Below, piece after piece: positions 47,961 through 60,807 of a stretch of DNA of 64,000 nt. The position numbers and the translations under genes were made by a program. Source of the DNA: Dioscorea cayenensis subsp. rotundata (lineage: Eukaryota > Streptophyta > Magnoliopsida > Dioscoreales > Dioscoreaceae); contig NC_052479.1 of the NCBI RefSeq assembly GCF_009730915.1, positions 2,108,001-2,172,000 of the forward strand, read 5' to 3'. How positions within the stretch are numbered: the stretch's first letter is position 1; each line of letters starts with the position of its first letter. A model generated the notes under the pieces. The model had not been told where the DNA came from and made no database searches. It saw only the letters and a program-made list of their open reading frames with translations.

Positions 47961-49224
47961 AATATAAAAAAGGTTTGGCCTGCTTCGTAGTTTTCGCAAT
48001 ATCTCTCAGCTTTGACCAGTGTTGCTGGGTCTCCATCCATCATCATCATCTCTCTCTCTCTCTTTTTTCCTTTTTATTAATTTGTTCTTCTGATTTTTCT
48101 CATCCTTCCCTTTTACTTCTCTCTCTCTCTCTCTCTCTTGGGTGCCGAGCCGTCCGCTACTCCTCCCTCCCCGCCTCTCTCTGGCTGGAAGAACGCTGAA
48201 AGGGTTTCGAAGAGGTTTGGATTCATATTCTTTTCTTTGAGTTGGATTTCTTTTATATTTCGTTTTGAGTGTAGATTTGTGGAGTTTTGTCGGGGTTTAG
48301 TGGATTTATGTTGAGAATTGTGTGAAAGTTTGGATTTTGCTTGCGTTGTTTGCGAAAAGGTGGTCTTTTTGTGGACTTTGGGATCGTTTTGGGGTTCTCC
48401 TTAAAAAAAAAAAGGATGGTTTTGTTAGGGGTTTCCCCGCTCTTGTGTTTTTTATGAGATGTTATGCGGGAAAAATGTGATTTTTAGAGAAAAAAAAATT
48501 TTGGAAGGGGGTTAAGGTTTTGCTTGTTTAATCCATGTGGAGCTTGGTGGGATTTATCTTAGATTATTGCTTGTTATTCGGGATGTACAGAATTTGAGGA
48601 TGGTGTTTGATTTGTGGAAATTGGCTGTTTCAGATTGGCATGGATTACTGGAGCTTAATCTAAAATATTCTCTTTTTTTCTGTAGATAAATTCATTTTTC
48701 CTGAGATTAATTGACATGATTGTTGCTTAGAAAGTATATTTACCTAAGGGTTATATGTGGAATGCCTAGAAATTAGAATTATAGATATGAGCAGTCAATG
48801 AAATTGTTTGATTCCTCTGTTATGTCTTTAACTTTTTTTAAATGAAGTTTCTCGTAGAGTTTGATGATAGGAAGAAAAAATTTATCTGAATGTTGGCAAA
48901 TTTCCACTCTCTCAATAGGGATGCACTAATACACCAATATCATTTTTAGTTCTTCTTTGTGTTGACTAGAGCTATTAAATGTTTGTCTCATTATGTTTGC
49001 CTTCTTTGTTTAAGTCATCAAGATATCTATTGTAATTTGTGAATGAAGAGCATTTAGTTGGGAGCAGTTCTCGTAATTCTTCTGTAATTTCTACAAATTG
49101 AATGTTCTGTCATCAACATTTTGAATGAATTCATGATAAAACTCATTTTTTTATGTCCTTTTGATCATGTTCCTTACTTGTATTCTGTCTGCAGGGGAAA
49201 TTCGGCTTTGTAAATATTGTCTCA
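47960..49224 (+). promoter_or_regulatory. 5' leader of the kinase gene with CT tracts and a leader intron
   Basis: CT microsatellites at about 48047-48062 and 48118-48139 lie in a GC-richer leader. A likely donor (AGAG-GTTTGG, GT at 48215) and acceptor (CTGTCTGCAG ending 49194) define an intron of about 980 bp before the start codon at 49225. CT-rich leaders with a long first intron are common in constitutively expressed plant genes. The transcription start itself is not determined. Confidence 0.6.
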
Positions 49225-51896
49225 ATGGGCTGCTTCATTGTTTTGAGATGCAAGAAGAAGATATATGAACATTTTGTTGGTAGGAAATCTGTAAATGTGA
49301 AGGAGAAGAAGGATACCACTCTTCCTGATTCAAGGCTGCGTGAACCGTCACTTCAGTCTGCCCCGCCAAGCTTCAAATCTAGAGCCAAACCTATTCAGTC
49401 AGTGAATAACAGTAGAGCTCGTGCACTGTCAGCTCCTTCAAGTTTACATTTGGCAGACCAAGAAGCTTTTGCAGTGTTGGAAAGTTTGGAACAGGATGAT
49501 CTTAAGAATAGAGGTGTGATTGCAAACCCTCTGCCTCTACCTCTTCCTTATCCCCACGGTTCTTCTAATTTCAAGAATGCGGGAAGTTTCAATGGTCGTG
49601 GCCCTATAGATACTTCTGGCCCATTGCCTCTGCCTCCGTTAGGGAGTGGTGTCCTTCGCAACTTCTCTTTTGATGAAATTTCAGCTGCTTGTCAGCATTT
49701 CTCTGTTGATAGATGTGTTTCGGAAAGTATTTCTTCTGCTGTTTACAAGGCTTCTTTTGGAGATGATTCTAGGAAGCTTGAAGCCACTGTGACTCGCCTA
49801 CTTCCTTCTTCACAGGTAACGTGAACAATTACCGTAGTTACCTATGTTAATACCTTTCACAACTTTCACTTTGTTTAGAAGAAAACAAACCTTCTCAAGT
49901 GTTAACATGTCTGCCCACAATGTTATAAACCATTCTTAATTGCTCTTAGTTAGCACATATTAAATTCTAAAAACATCAGACTTAGCGCATTCTATATGGG
50001 GGAAATGTATTATGCGGGGAGAGTAGGTTAGACATTATGAAGGTGTGGCTAAATCTAAACAACATTTCTTTACCTTTACTTATAAATATTCTATGTGTCA
50101 CAATTAATCTCATACCGGCTTTGCTTCTGGCCACGATGCCCTGTATCTTGTTCCCACCTTTTGAAGATTGGTTACTAATGAGCCTTTGTGCTGTAAGTTC
50201 TTGTTTAGGATATTGAATAGATCACTCTTCAAAGTGAGAACTGATCAAACATCTTTAATTTATAGGATTACATTTGTATATTATTCACGATTCCATTGTC
50301 TATTAATATGTATGTATAAACACTGAGATAATACATGAAAATTCTGATTTTAATTAACTTCTGAAACAACCATGGCTTATAATATTGCAGGGGTTAAAGG
50401 ATTTTGTGAATGAGGTCAACACAATAGCATCACTGCAACATCCGCAATTGTGCAAGTTGCTTGGTTTCCATGCACGTGAGGGCTCTGAACATAGAATGTT
50501 GGTTTATGAGAGGCTCTATCATGGAAGTTTAGATCGTCTTCTTTATGGGAGATTTGAAGGTCCTTTCATTGATTGGTCTACACGGATGAAAGTAGCTCTT
50601 TGTGCCGCAAAAGGTCTTGTGTATCTGCATGAAGAAGGACCTTTTCAGGTAATTTCACTCAACATTTCTGATGTTCTTTTATCTCATTGAACTTGAGCAA
50701 ATAAGTAAACCTTTTCTCGTTGAATTATAATAGTATGGAACATTGGTTTCTTGATATTTTCAATATGGTTTTCTACTATCAACATGAATGTTCTTAAGAA
50801 AGTTTGATATACTTGTGATTCTGTTGGAACATATATAGCACTTGTTCTTTCTATATCATGTCTGAATGCAATTTGAATTGCATGGATCTTTTCAATTTAG
50901 AGTTTCTTATGCATTAAAAATGTGAAATAGTTTGCATCCCTTTTCATGTAAGTTATAGTTCTGAAACTCTCTTTATTTAGACTTTTTTTTACCTTATCAT
51001 TGTTTGTAATTTCCAGGCCATGTATAATGAATTCTCAACTGCAAACATACAAGTTGACAAAGATTTCAGTGCAAAGCTCTCAGGATATGGATGTGTCAGC
51101 TATAATCCAGACGTTGAGATCTCAAATTCATCTGTGGTAAGATCTCTAAATCAGCATGCTCAAGTAGAAAATGGCATTCATTAAGACCAGATCAGTGACT
51201 GATCTAATCAAATTATGAAATTGTCGTGAAAATTACTGATGATAATAGCAATGATTTGGTGAAATGTCAGTGAACATCATGTCTTTCTTTGAACAGGCTA
51301 CTGGGAATCTATCTGTAGAGACATCCGAGAGAGTAATACTCACGCCCAAGAGTAATGTGTGGAGTTTTGGCATTGTTCTCCTTGAGTTGCTCACTGGCAG
51401 AAAGAACTATGACTCCCGCCACCCGAAAGAAGAGCGGAACATTGTCAAATGGAGCAGGCCTTTTCTTGCAGACGATTGCCGGTTAGCACTAATCATTGAT
51501 TCCCGCATCAAAGCTCGAGTCCCCCAGAAAGCTGCACGAATTGTCACCGACATTGTTCTGAAATGTCTCCAGAAAGACCCTTCAGAAAGGCCAACAATGA
51601 GAGCCATTGTCGAATCTCTGAATAGCATTCAAGACATGAAATACCCATGCAGGTTCCCCCTGCAAGAACCATCAGCTGTAGCCGGAAAACCAATGATCAA
51701 ATCCCCGAGCTTCAACAATATCACCTCTCCGGCACCACCACTGAACTTCTCATCTTCACCTCCATCAAAAATCCCACCATCAATATCATCACCGAGGTCC
51801 TCATCGGTGATGCTCCAGCCACTGCAACCTTGTTCATCAAGCAAGAAACTATCTCCGACACCCGCACAGCGATGGCCCGGCGTCGAGGGCTTTTGA
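49225..51896 (+). CDS. Membrane-anchored receptor-like cytoplasmic kinase, predicted pseudokinase
   Basis: Coding exons 49225-49815, 50391-50648, 51017-51136 and 51297-51896 are all phase 0 and give 522 residues. It starts MGCF, a site for N-myristoylation (G2) and palmitoylation (C3), so the protein probably sits on the plasma membrane. A Ser/Pro-rich stretch (residues 40-145, with two PLPLP runs) precedes a kinase fold from about 146. The catalytic signatures are altered: no glycine loop (ESISSAVYKAS, 167-177), VAIK lysine replaced (EATVTRL, 186-192), HRD replaced by Y286-N287-E288, DFG by G306-Y307-G308, and APE by VET. Structural parts remain (N293, VWSFGIVLLELLTGRK, RPTM). It is therefore probably a scaffold or regulator of signalling, not an enzyme. 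The C-terminus is Ser/Pro-rich. Confidence 0.93.
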
Positions 51897-52925
51897 TTGT
51901 TTATACTATTTTTTTTTTTTTTACTTATAATTCTTAATATTCTTTTTGTTTCTTAAATGTGTGATTCAAAAGTGATATAGAATATAAGCAAGCTATGTTT
52001 CTTTTGCTCCTGCCAGTGAGCATTTAGGATGAGTATTTTGTGGATAGACATAAAGTTGCAAGTTTTCTTATGAATGTATATCATTTTTCTGTAAGCTAGA
52101 CAGTTTCAGTTCCAAAGCAAGAGTACACATCCTTCATTTATGTTCAGGAGGAAAGAGATGTGTGATTGGGTTACAATTGAACTCCATACTGATACTATTG
52201 ATAATCATGTATATTTATTGAGATATTAATCTTACTAAATGTAGATATTTTTATTTATTATTCTTTGCTAATTGAAAAGTCTAAGTTTGGTTGGTGATGT
52301 TTAGGTGGTTAAAAATTAAGGATTTCTGTTGGTTTTGACAAGTCAGCAACCATTAATTTCTCCTCCTTAGCAAAGTCCATTTCTAGATTTTGACAATAAA
52401 AACATAAAATAACTAGTCCTAAGTAATTAATTATGGTGATGGATTATGATCGTCTTCTGTGAGGTTATATATATACATATATAAGATCTTAAAACCTTAG
52501 TCACAATTTTGCCAAAAAAACCATTTTATTTAAGTGATTCTGGTTTAATTGATTAATTGATTCAAGTGGTTTTGATTTAAATGGTCAGCGGGATTAAAAT
52601 TAAATTTATATTTTTGTTTTAAACAATAATTTTGTCATCACAAATTTTATAGGGCGTTAGGACCATGGAATTTCATGTTCATTTTCCAACGTAAATAATT
52701 AAATGCACACTAAAAATCAATGTTAAAAGTAAATTTAAAGTATTAAAAAAACCTTATTATTAAAACATCACTTATTATGTTCTAGTTAAATGTTCCACAA
52801 AATAACAAAAACGATGTTTTTCCAATCCATTTAAACATCATGGTAAAAAACCAAATATGTTAGAGCACTAGAATTTTTATTTTATCTTATTTATTTATTA
52901 TAATTTTTTGCTATGACTAAAAAAA
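51897..52925. other. 3' flank of the kinase gene, AT-rich
   Basis: Probably includes the 3' UTR (to about 52100). No other gene, RNA or defined repeat is recognised. Confidence 0.45.
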
Positions 52926-52954
52926 GGATTGAAAGACAAAATAGAACTCAAACA

Positions 52955-53105
52955 GAAAGAGAAATGCCAGCTTCTAGAGCTGCCTTTTTCAACCAGTTTG
53001 GTAAATCAAGGCCCCTAAAATAAAGAGCAAGATCCTTTCTTCTCCGCCCATGAAGAGCCAGATTGTCCGCGATGCCATTTCAATCCCTGTGAATAAACTT
53101 CAAAT
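52955..53105 (-). pseudogene. LINE retrotransposon 3' end (RNase H domain remnant)
   Basis: Minus strand reads TDLKFIHRD, a TGA stop (tryptophan or similar expected), NGIADNLALHGRRRKDLALY, FRGLDLPNWLKKAALEAG, then a stop. The pattern RDxNGxADxLAxxGR followed by LPxWL is the C-terminal end of the RNase H domain found in plant LINEs and related non-LTR elements. Only about 50 codons remain, so it is a dead fragment. Confidence 0.65.
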
Positions 53106-53109
53106 CAGT

Positions 53110-54368
53110 ATTCAGCCAGCACTTAAGTTGGCACGCTCAACCTGCGGACCTCGGACATGACAACCGTCGCGATAACCTGAGGATGGATACCCCACCACTC
53201 TACCCTCAGGTCATTATAGTGCTGACAAAAAACCTAAAGTTAACAACATCAAACAACAAGTATAGAGTAGGGGAATTCAAAGATACGTAAGGGAAGTAAC
53301 AACAACAACAACAACAACAATAGCAATACTTAGGCACAAGAGTTTAAAAAGTATTAAAATACACAATCATGCAGACAGAGTTTTCAACATACTAGTGGAT
53401 TCAAGACTTTATACAACATGTTCATGACAAAAAAACAAACATACATGAAATAAGAATTGAACGAAGAAGAAAGGCTAGCAAATGCCAAGCACACCGCTTC
53501 ACTGCAGCACTATTGCATACTAAAGCCTAGGAAGAAGAATGAGGAGTGAGTAACCTAGGTCACTCAGTGAATGGGTTAGCACAACTCTTAAAGAATATAC
53601 CAAAATAAAATTGATATAAATTTCCAAAATAAGTTTTTACCAACAATACACACATTAGAACAATTCCAAATATATATAACAACATGTATAATACGAGTTT
53701 TCAAAATTCATAAAACATAATACACCGTCAAATCAAACTTGTGAGAGATTTTCCTCCTAAGATTGACAGCTGGGATTCGCTCCCTCATCACAGTCTAACA
53801 TAGCACTACAAAAGATATGCAAGAAAAAAATATAAACTCTTTAAAATACCAAGTCCTCATCGAAACCCCAGAAGCAGTGATCTTTCGTTGTGGCCGCGGC
53901 TAAGTTCAGAGCTGTCAAAATACTCATGCCCTTGATGTTAATTCATCGGTCCACCATGTGGTGATCTCGGCTTCCCGATGAATATTCAATCAGAGCTCTA
54001 CACTCCCACATGAACTGGATCATTAAGTCTGTCGGTCTTCTAGTCACCTCAATAGAATGCCCGTGAAACTCGCCTATGCAGTAGGATGTCACCAACCAAA
54101 TAATACAAACATGCATCTCACAACGAGGAGTCCATAGACATGACAAAAATATCTGTCATTTCTACAAGGAAATTATGAATGCATAAGCATAACCAAAGTT
54201 TTGTAAAGCAAATTAATTCACAACTTACTAAACAAGTATCATCCTGAAAACCTTTCGTTTGAACAACAATATTTTGCAAGTAGGAAGTACCAATAATAAG
54301 TTTACTTCAAGACATTCAAAGCCCCAATTCAAGTATTAAAACTAAAGAAAACTTCAATCAAGCAATAT

Positions 54369-54402
<34 letters not shown>

Positions 54403-54600
54403 CATGTATCATTCTAATAGAATTATGCATAACAAGCCCACTCACAACTTTGACGATTAAATTTCCCAGACGTGCTAATGATCCTCCGCCAGCTCCTTGT
54501 CTCAAGCCAAGACTTCACCGCTTTGCCAAAACACAAACAAAAACATCAACAAGTATATTTAGAAAAATAAATCAAATAATTAAAGCCTAAGTTTGTCTAA
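53110..54600. other. Unclassified repeat-like DNA
   Basis: Moderately GC-rich blocks (53110-53220, 53860-54130, 54440-54540) alternate with A-rich DNA, an AAC run (53299-53322) and a TA/TG microsatellite (54368-54402). The style resembles a reverse-oriented LTR, but no TG...CA ends or coding domain could be identified. Short ORFs at 53943-54146 and 54390-54590 are not supported as genes. Confidence 0.3.
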
Positions 54601-55136
54601 CAAACTATAAAAGAGTACTCCCAAAAATTGATCTGAAACTGGTCAAGCAAAATGACAATATAAACGATATTGTGTAAAAGGGGAAAATTACATATTGTTA
54701 TGCTGTACATAGCTATAAATCACATTTTAAATTGTATACCGGTTACGTGTTACATCAACACTATACATGAAAATAAATAAAATTTGTAATCTTCAAAATG
54801 ATTTAACAAAAATTAATAAAAAAGCATCTTAATGAACAAGGTTAAAGATTTGCAAAACACTTGAAAATGACTTGAGAGAACAACTATCCTCCAAATGGCA
54901 AGTGAAACACGAATAATGTACACATCTAACATGAGATTTATACACTGCCTACATGCAAAGAAACAACCAAGAATCATAGGAAACTCAGAAACATGAATCT
55001 TTCTCTATCTCATGAACATCCAAAAACAATGGAATATTAATTAGCATCCTCTTCTATATATATATATATATATATGTATAATTAATGATAGAAATATAGA
55101 TCAATCTTTACAAGCTAGAGACCAAATAAGTTCATA
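54601..55136 (+). promoter_or_regulatory. Upstream region of the P450 gene
   Basis: AT-rich. CTTCTATATATATATATATA at about 55050-55073, some 65-85 bases before the start codon, is a plausible TATA box. No other element is claimed. Confidence 0.4.
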
Positions 55137-55586
55137 ATGGTAGAAGTAGAAGGAAACTCAGTGCTTGCTTTGATTATAGTATTCTCAGCTTCCATCATCT
55201 TGTTCTTCTACTACTACTACTGTTATTATTACCATATATATGAACACCATGGTAAGAATATTCCTCCGGGATCACTAGGTTTTCCGGTGATCGGAGAATC
55301 ATGGAGCTTTGTTAAAGCTCAAAGGGAAGATAAAGGAAGTGAATGGATTGAGAAGAGGGTGGCCATGCATGGCACTGTCTTTAAGACCTCCCTTATGGGC
55401 TGCCCTACTGTCGTTGTCACCGGCCGAACCGGTAACAAGTTTGTGTTCTCCGCCGATGATGAGAGTCTTAGTGTTAAACAGCCTCCTTCCATTGCAATGC
55501 TCGTCGGAAAGTACAATGTTTTAGAACTCACAGGACCAAGGTAGTTAATGCTCATACATCCTTTATATTATCTATTTTTATGTGTA

Positions 55587-55623
<37 letters not shown>

Positions 55624-57361
55624 CAATTATGAACAGTGGGACTTTCAAATGTTTAGAGGTCAAGTTTTGCCATATGGATATGATGGTGATGGATCATGGT
55701 CGAATAGACTTACAACTCAAAATCCAATATCGCTATAGTATATGAGTTGGATAATCAATTCCCAGTTTATACATATCCTGATTAAATCCACTTGTAACAT
55801 TTGTCAAAATAAATAAATAAAGAAAAATAATAATGGAGAATAGAGCATATGAATTTCATTTGCAATACTTTTGCATTCTCATTGTACTCTATTATTCTCT
55901 TCTATGTTAGAATAAAATTATACAAAATAACGTTTTTACATTTTCATATTTAATCAGTGATCAAAATGGACAAAAATTCAATATTATTTAGAGACCAATT
56001 ATGATTAACTACTATAGAAGATGTTGCCTTATATATGTTAATTAATTTTCACTTAATTATCTTAAGGATTGTTAATGTTTCAATACAGATACAAGCATGT
56101 GAAGAGTGTAGTAATGAGGTTTTTGAAACCAGAAGCAATCCAAGAATACATAGATCCAATGAACAGTATAATGAAGAACACTCTCAACAGCCTGAAAGTA
56201 AAGGACAGTGTCCTAATTGTACCACTTATGAAGAGACTCACCTTCAACATCACATGCAGCCTCTTGTTTGGCCTGCATGATGAGCCAACAAACGATGCCT
56301 TATTTGAAGACTTCTCACACTTATTCAAAGGCCTCTGGTCGGTCCCTTTGAACCTCCCCGGCACTGCATTCCGACGAGCATTGCATGCGAGATCAAACAT
56401 TGTCCAGAGAGTAACTCCCATCTTGAAAAGCAGAAGAAAGAAGATCATTGAGGAGGTTGTGAATGCCAATTCTGATATGTTATCTGGTTTGATAACTCGT
56501 TTAAGTGATGAGGAGATCATAGATAACTTTGTGGCCTTGATGGTTGCTAGTCATGATACTACTGCAATTCTCTTGACTTTGATGGTTTGGAAGTTGGCTA
56601 GAGATCCTCAGATTTATCAAAAAGTCTCTCAAGGTATATATTAACCTATATACATAAATACATACAGGCATATAGTTAATTTTTTTCACATGATATATAT
56701 CTCATTATTAATCTAATTTATATAAATGTACTTGGTAATCTTTCATCAGAGCAAAGTGCAATCATAAAAGAAAGACAAGAAAAAACAAATGGGAAGCTTA
56801 CATGGAGTGAAATACAAAAGATGAAGTACACTTGGAGGGTTGCACAAGAGATTATGAGAATGATTCCTCCAGTGTTTGGTAACTTTAGAAAAGCCATGAA
56901 AGATATCAACTTTGCAGGTTATGATATTCCCAAAGGTTGGCAGGTATGTATGTAAAAAAAATTAATACATATAGGTCTAATAAAACCAATGTGTGACTAT
57001 TAATTAAGTTGAATATTTTAAGATTAATATTTTTCACTTGAAGGTATTTTGGGAAGTTACTCAAACTCATATGAACAATGGGATATTCGAAAATGCGACA
57101 AGTTTTGATCCTTCTCGATTTGAGAATTCATCAAGAAGTATTCAGACTTTCACTTACATTCCATTTGGAGCAGGATCAAGGATGTGCTTAGGCAATGAGT
57201 TTGCAAGAGTTGAAGCTCTGACAGTGATGCATCACTTAGTAACAAACTTTGAATGGTCTCAGCTGATACCTGATGAACCAATAACTAGAAATCCAATGCC
57301 TTATCCTTCCAAAGGTCTTCCAATCAAACTCAAAGTTAAAGAAACTTCAGACATGCTCTAG
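55137..57361 (+). CDS. Cytochrome P450, CYP85 clan (CYP716/CYP728-like)
   Basis: Exons 55137-55540, 56089-56633, 56750-56943 and 57044-57361 have GT-AG borders and matching phases; the product is 486 residues, the usual length. An N-terminal ER membrane anchor (about 10-35, with a run of tyrosines) and the hinge IPPGSLGFPVIGES come first. The I-helix oxygen-binding motif is ASHDTT (288-293, Ser in place of the usual Gly), the K-helix is E350-x-x-R353, the PERF-like motif FDPSRFE (402-408), and the haem loop FGAGSRMCLG has the axial cysteine C429. The motifs MKYTWRVAQEIMR and IPKGWQVFW are typical of CYP716/CYP728-type enzymes, which oxidise triterpenes or related isoprenoids. The substrate cannot be told from sequence. 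The first intron holds a TA microsatellite (about 55582-55619). Confidence 0.95.
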
Positions 57362-59153
57362 TTTAATTAGTCGAAGCTTTATCTTATTTTAAGGTTTGAA
57401 GTTCTTTGCTTTGAACCATGAATGTTTAAGTACCATCTATGTACTGTTGTTTTGTATTTCTGTTTGGTTGAGATAAACTTTTAGTTGTTGGAATTTGCTT
57501 TTAAGTGGAAAGTATGTAAATGAATATAATAATATTGAATTATTATGTAATTAATATATATTGAATTTGTGCCAAATAGTTCATACCCAAAAATCTTCTG
57601 CTCAGCTGATTTTATAATTAGTTTTCATTATAAATGAATATTTTTTGAGTTATGATTTAGGACAGAGCTCGAGCCGGTAGCCAATTCTGCCAAGCCATAC
57701 TTGAATATTTCAAAACTTCACTCCGCTGGATTGGCTTGATTACAACTCGGTGCATAGTTTCTATATAATTATAACTTTTATATGAATCTTTATATAATTT
57801 TAAATAATGATCATACTAACTCTATATACAGAATTACGGACTTATAGATCATGTGCAAGAAAACAAGCATGACAAGAACTACATAATTAAGTATATATTC
57901 ATAAATAATTAAGTGCTTTCCCATAAACAATTAATAATCAAACTCGAGTTTCCTCCATAAATGTACGTGCATAGAAAATTATGCAGTAAAGTTGAAGTGC
58001 TTGAGCCAATTCCGTTCACATGTTTCCAACTCAATCAAACCAAAAAAATCACAACATAAGCTTTTGGAAAGCGATTATATAACCATATGCACAATCATTA
58101 AGGTCATCACTATCATCAATACAATATATATAACATCTTAAATTGATTAAATGGTAAATGCTTGGGACATTTAAAAAATTAATTTTGAGTTCGAATTATA
58201 TATATATTATAAGTTTATTCTTAATTATCATTATTGATGAGTTTTTTTTTAATTTATTTGGGATCACTTTTTCACGAGCTTGAATTTAAAAATGAAGTTA
58301 TATTAAGTACATATTATAATTAAAAGAATAGTTCCCTCCTATATATATTTCTCCTACTTTATTTAATTCATATATAGGACTACTATCACAATTTTTTGTT
58401 AAATGTCATTTGTTATCACTTGCTTGTTGTATATATATATATATATATATATTGCTAGTTGTATATTTGAATATTTTAAGGGATCTAGCTAGAAATGACA
58501 ATTAGCCCAGCTAGCATTAATTGACAATGAATTTAATATGGTTCACCTACTAATTAGAGTAATCAACTTGCTGTCAATTCTTTCCTGAATATTATTTCTT
58601 CTTGAATTCTTGTCTTTATACTCTTGTACATTAGCATGATAGGAATATCATCTACCCTTAGCTATCTAAATGTGATCCCATTTAGAATTTCACATGTATA
58701 TTTAATTAATTATGATTAATATCATAATCCATGATCATTATTTTACTGCATCTTTAAATTAATGAATACATTGAATTGACTGAGTGTTTTAGGCTTTGAA
58801 TCTAATTAATTAATTAACAAATTAGATTATGAAAGCCATCTCTCTCTGTTTCTCTTTCTCTCTTGTAATCTTAAAATGTAAATCTAAGGCAATCAATTAA
58901 GATGTAATTATTTTACAATATTCTTAGTGTATTAAGGAAATTCATTAACATGCGCTCATATTGTTTTTAGTATTTTATTGTATATATATCAAAACAAATA
59001 TTAATTTCATGATCAATAAAATAATGAAATCAAAACCAAAATAATTTTAGTTTTTATTCCCATTAACTTCTAAAAATAAATATAAAAGAATTCAAATATT
59101 TAAAATTAATACACGATCTCATGCTCATGCATGTGTTTCAATACTATACTTCT
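57362..59153. other. Intergenic DNA between P450 and zinc-finger genes
   Basis: AT-rich with a TA microsatellite at about 58431-58452. No gene is supported. A SINE-like piece lies at 58135-58250 (TTGATTAAATGGTAAATGC as A box, GAGTTCGAAT as B box), weakly supported. Confidence 0.4.
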
Positions 59154-60807
59154 TCACAGAGGAAAAGCATAAGGACTAGAAGGGAAGTCAGATGATCTCT
59201 TGACATTATAAGGACTCATGCCAACATTGTGACAAGGTGATCTCAATGGTGTTCCTACAGTTGGGCTTCTTGTCCTAGACATGTAGGACATTGAAGGTGT
59301 TCCCGGCATCCCCCCCGGCGTCATCATCGGACTCATTGGCCTCGATGCCATGCCGCTCCTCTCCGGCCTCCTTTCTCGGCCTCTCCTCGGCCCTTTCTCA
59401 GCCCATTTGAGCTCTTGCGACCTTACATTGTTAGGGTATTTCCAACAGTAACAGCCCATCTCTCCCGCCTTATGTATATACCTACCATGTATATATATGT
59501 ACGTAGATTGTGGGTATTCTTAATGTATATCATACATATTATTTGGGCAAAATTAAAGCATAATTTTAATTATAGGATGAGAGATCAATGTATTTATTCA
59601 AATCCATATTTACAAAATATTAACCTGTGCATGTGAAACTATTAGTTATTCACTTACTAATACATCTTTTAACATGTACCAGCTGACCTATTTTAATTAG
59701 CCATATTATAATAAATTAATTAATTAATTAAATTAAATTCTCATGTTATGTTAAATGCAAATCAAATAAATGTATATATAACAAGTTTATCATGTTAATT
59801 ATAGTATATATGAGACTTTAAATAATGTGTAAAATAATAAGGAATTAATGCATATGTGTTAATTAAGGAGATGAAAATCATGCCAAAAAGTTTAATTGCG
59901 AAAAACGAGTATGAGATATTCAAGTTTCTCTAGTTCGAAACTTGCTAAACACATTAATGGTAACGAATTCTCTAGTTATGTACGTGTTTAGGCTTGCAAC
60001 ACACGCAGCATGTCGCTCGGTGAGGCCGTGCAGGCTAGGCATGCCCCTTTGACGAGTATATTATTTTATGTGATCATGATAACTAAATAATGAAATTAAT
60101 GATCAATGTGATCAATTTATGATAAAAATATAATTGATCATTTATGTTAGTTATACCTTTCACTGAATCTCCTTCCCAAGCACTCAATACACTTACGTCC
60201 TTCATGCATGTCTCCCATTCCTGTTAGAACACACTCTCTACAATACACCCTTCCACATACCTTCACATGAAAAAAAATTATTGCATAGATATTAACTGAC
60301 TTCATAGCATGAAGAACTAAGTTAGTTATATATATATATATATATATACATATATATATTTGGGGTACTTACCAAGCAACGATGTCGAAAAATATAAATA
60401 TATGTGTCACACATTGCGCAAATATTCGAATGAGGGATCCCTGGCCGCCTTCTCACACCGAGTTCATCGAAAGGTCTGTGCATCGGGCTATTCTCTACGA
60501 CAACCATCAATGGCTTCGTCTTGTTTACACTATTTCTAGCCGATATTCTATAATTCATCTCATCTTCAATGTGTTGAAGATGTTCTCTAGTTCCTTCGAA
60601 GCCTTTGGAGAAATCTAAACTAGGTGACTTACTTAGTATCTCCTTATCTTCCCTAATGGGAGTCATCGCGTTTTTCCTCTCTGCAACTCCATTTTGTTGA
60701 AAGCTCGCAAGGTCTTTAAATGTAAGATCAGCGGAGTCATCTATGATCCCGCTATAAATTTCTTCGAGTTCCTGCCTTCCCTTTTCAGGGTTTAACCTTT
60801 CCCCCAT
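59154..60807 (-). CDS. FYVE/PHD-like Cys-rich zinc-finger protein
   Basis: Minus-strand exons 60807-60373, 60260-60157 and 59481-59154 have GT-AG borders and consistent phases and encode 288 residues. The N-terminal 125 residues are polar and acidic without a recognised domain. Residues 130-172 hold eight cysteines (130, 133, 144, 147, 152, 155, 169, 172) in the order C-x2-C-x10-C-x2-C-x4-C-x2-C-x13-C-x2-C, including FRHRCLVCG, close to the RHHC core of FYVE fingers. The next block, YIHKAGEMGCYCWKYPNNVR then ELKWAEKGPRR, is well formed and probably conserved in plant homologues. The tail is rich in Met, Ser, Pro and Arg. Such proteins may bind phosphoinositides or other proteins; the function is not known to me. 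A TA microsatellite (about 60328-60359) sits at the start of intron 1. Confidence 0.85.

Noticed and set aside
51407..51937. Antisense and shifted ORFs in the last kinase exon
   Set aside because: They disappear against the splice-supported kinase frame and have no family.
59990..60060. GC-rich patch in the zinc-finger gene intron as a hidden exon or ncRNA
   Set aside because: About 65 bases, no splice sites in phase with neighbouring exons and no recognisable structure.
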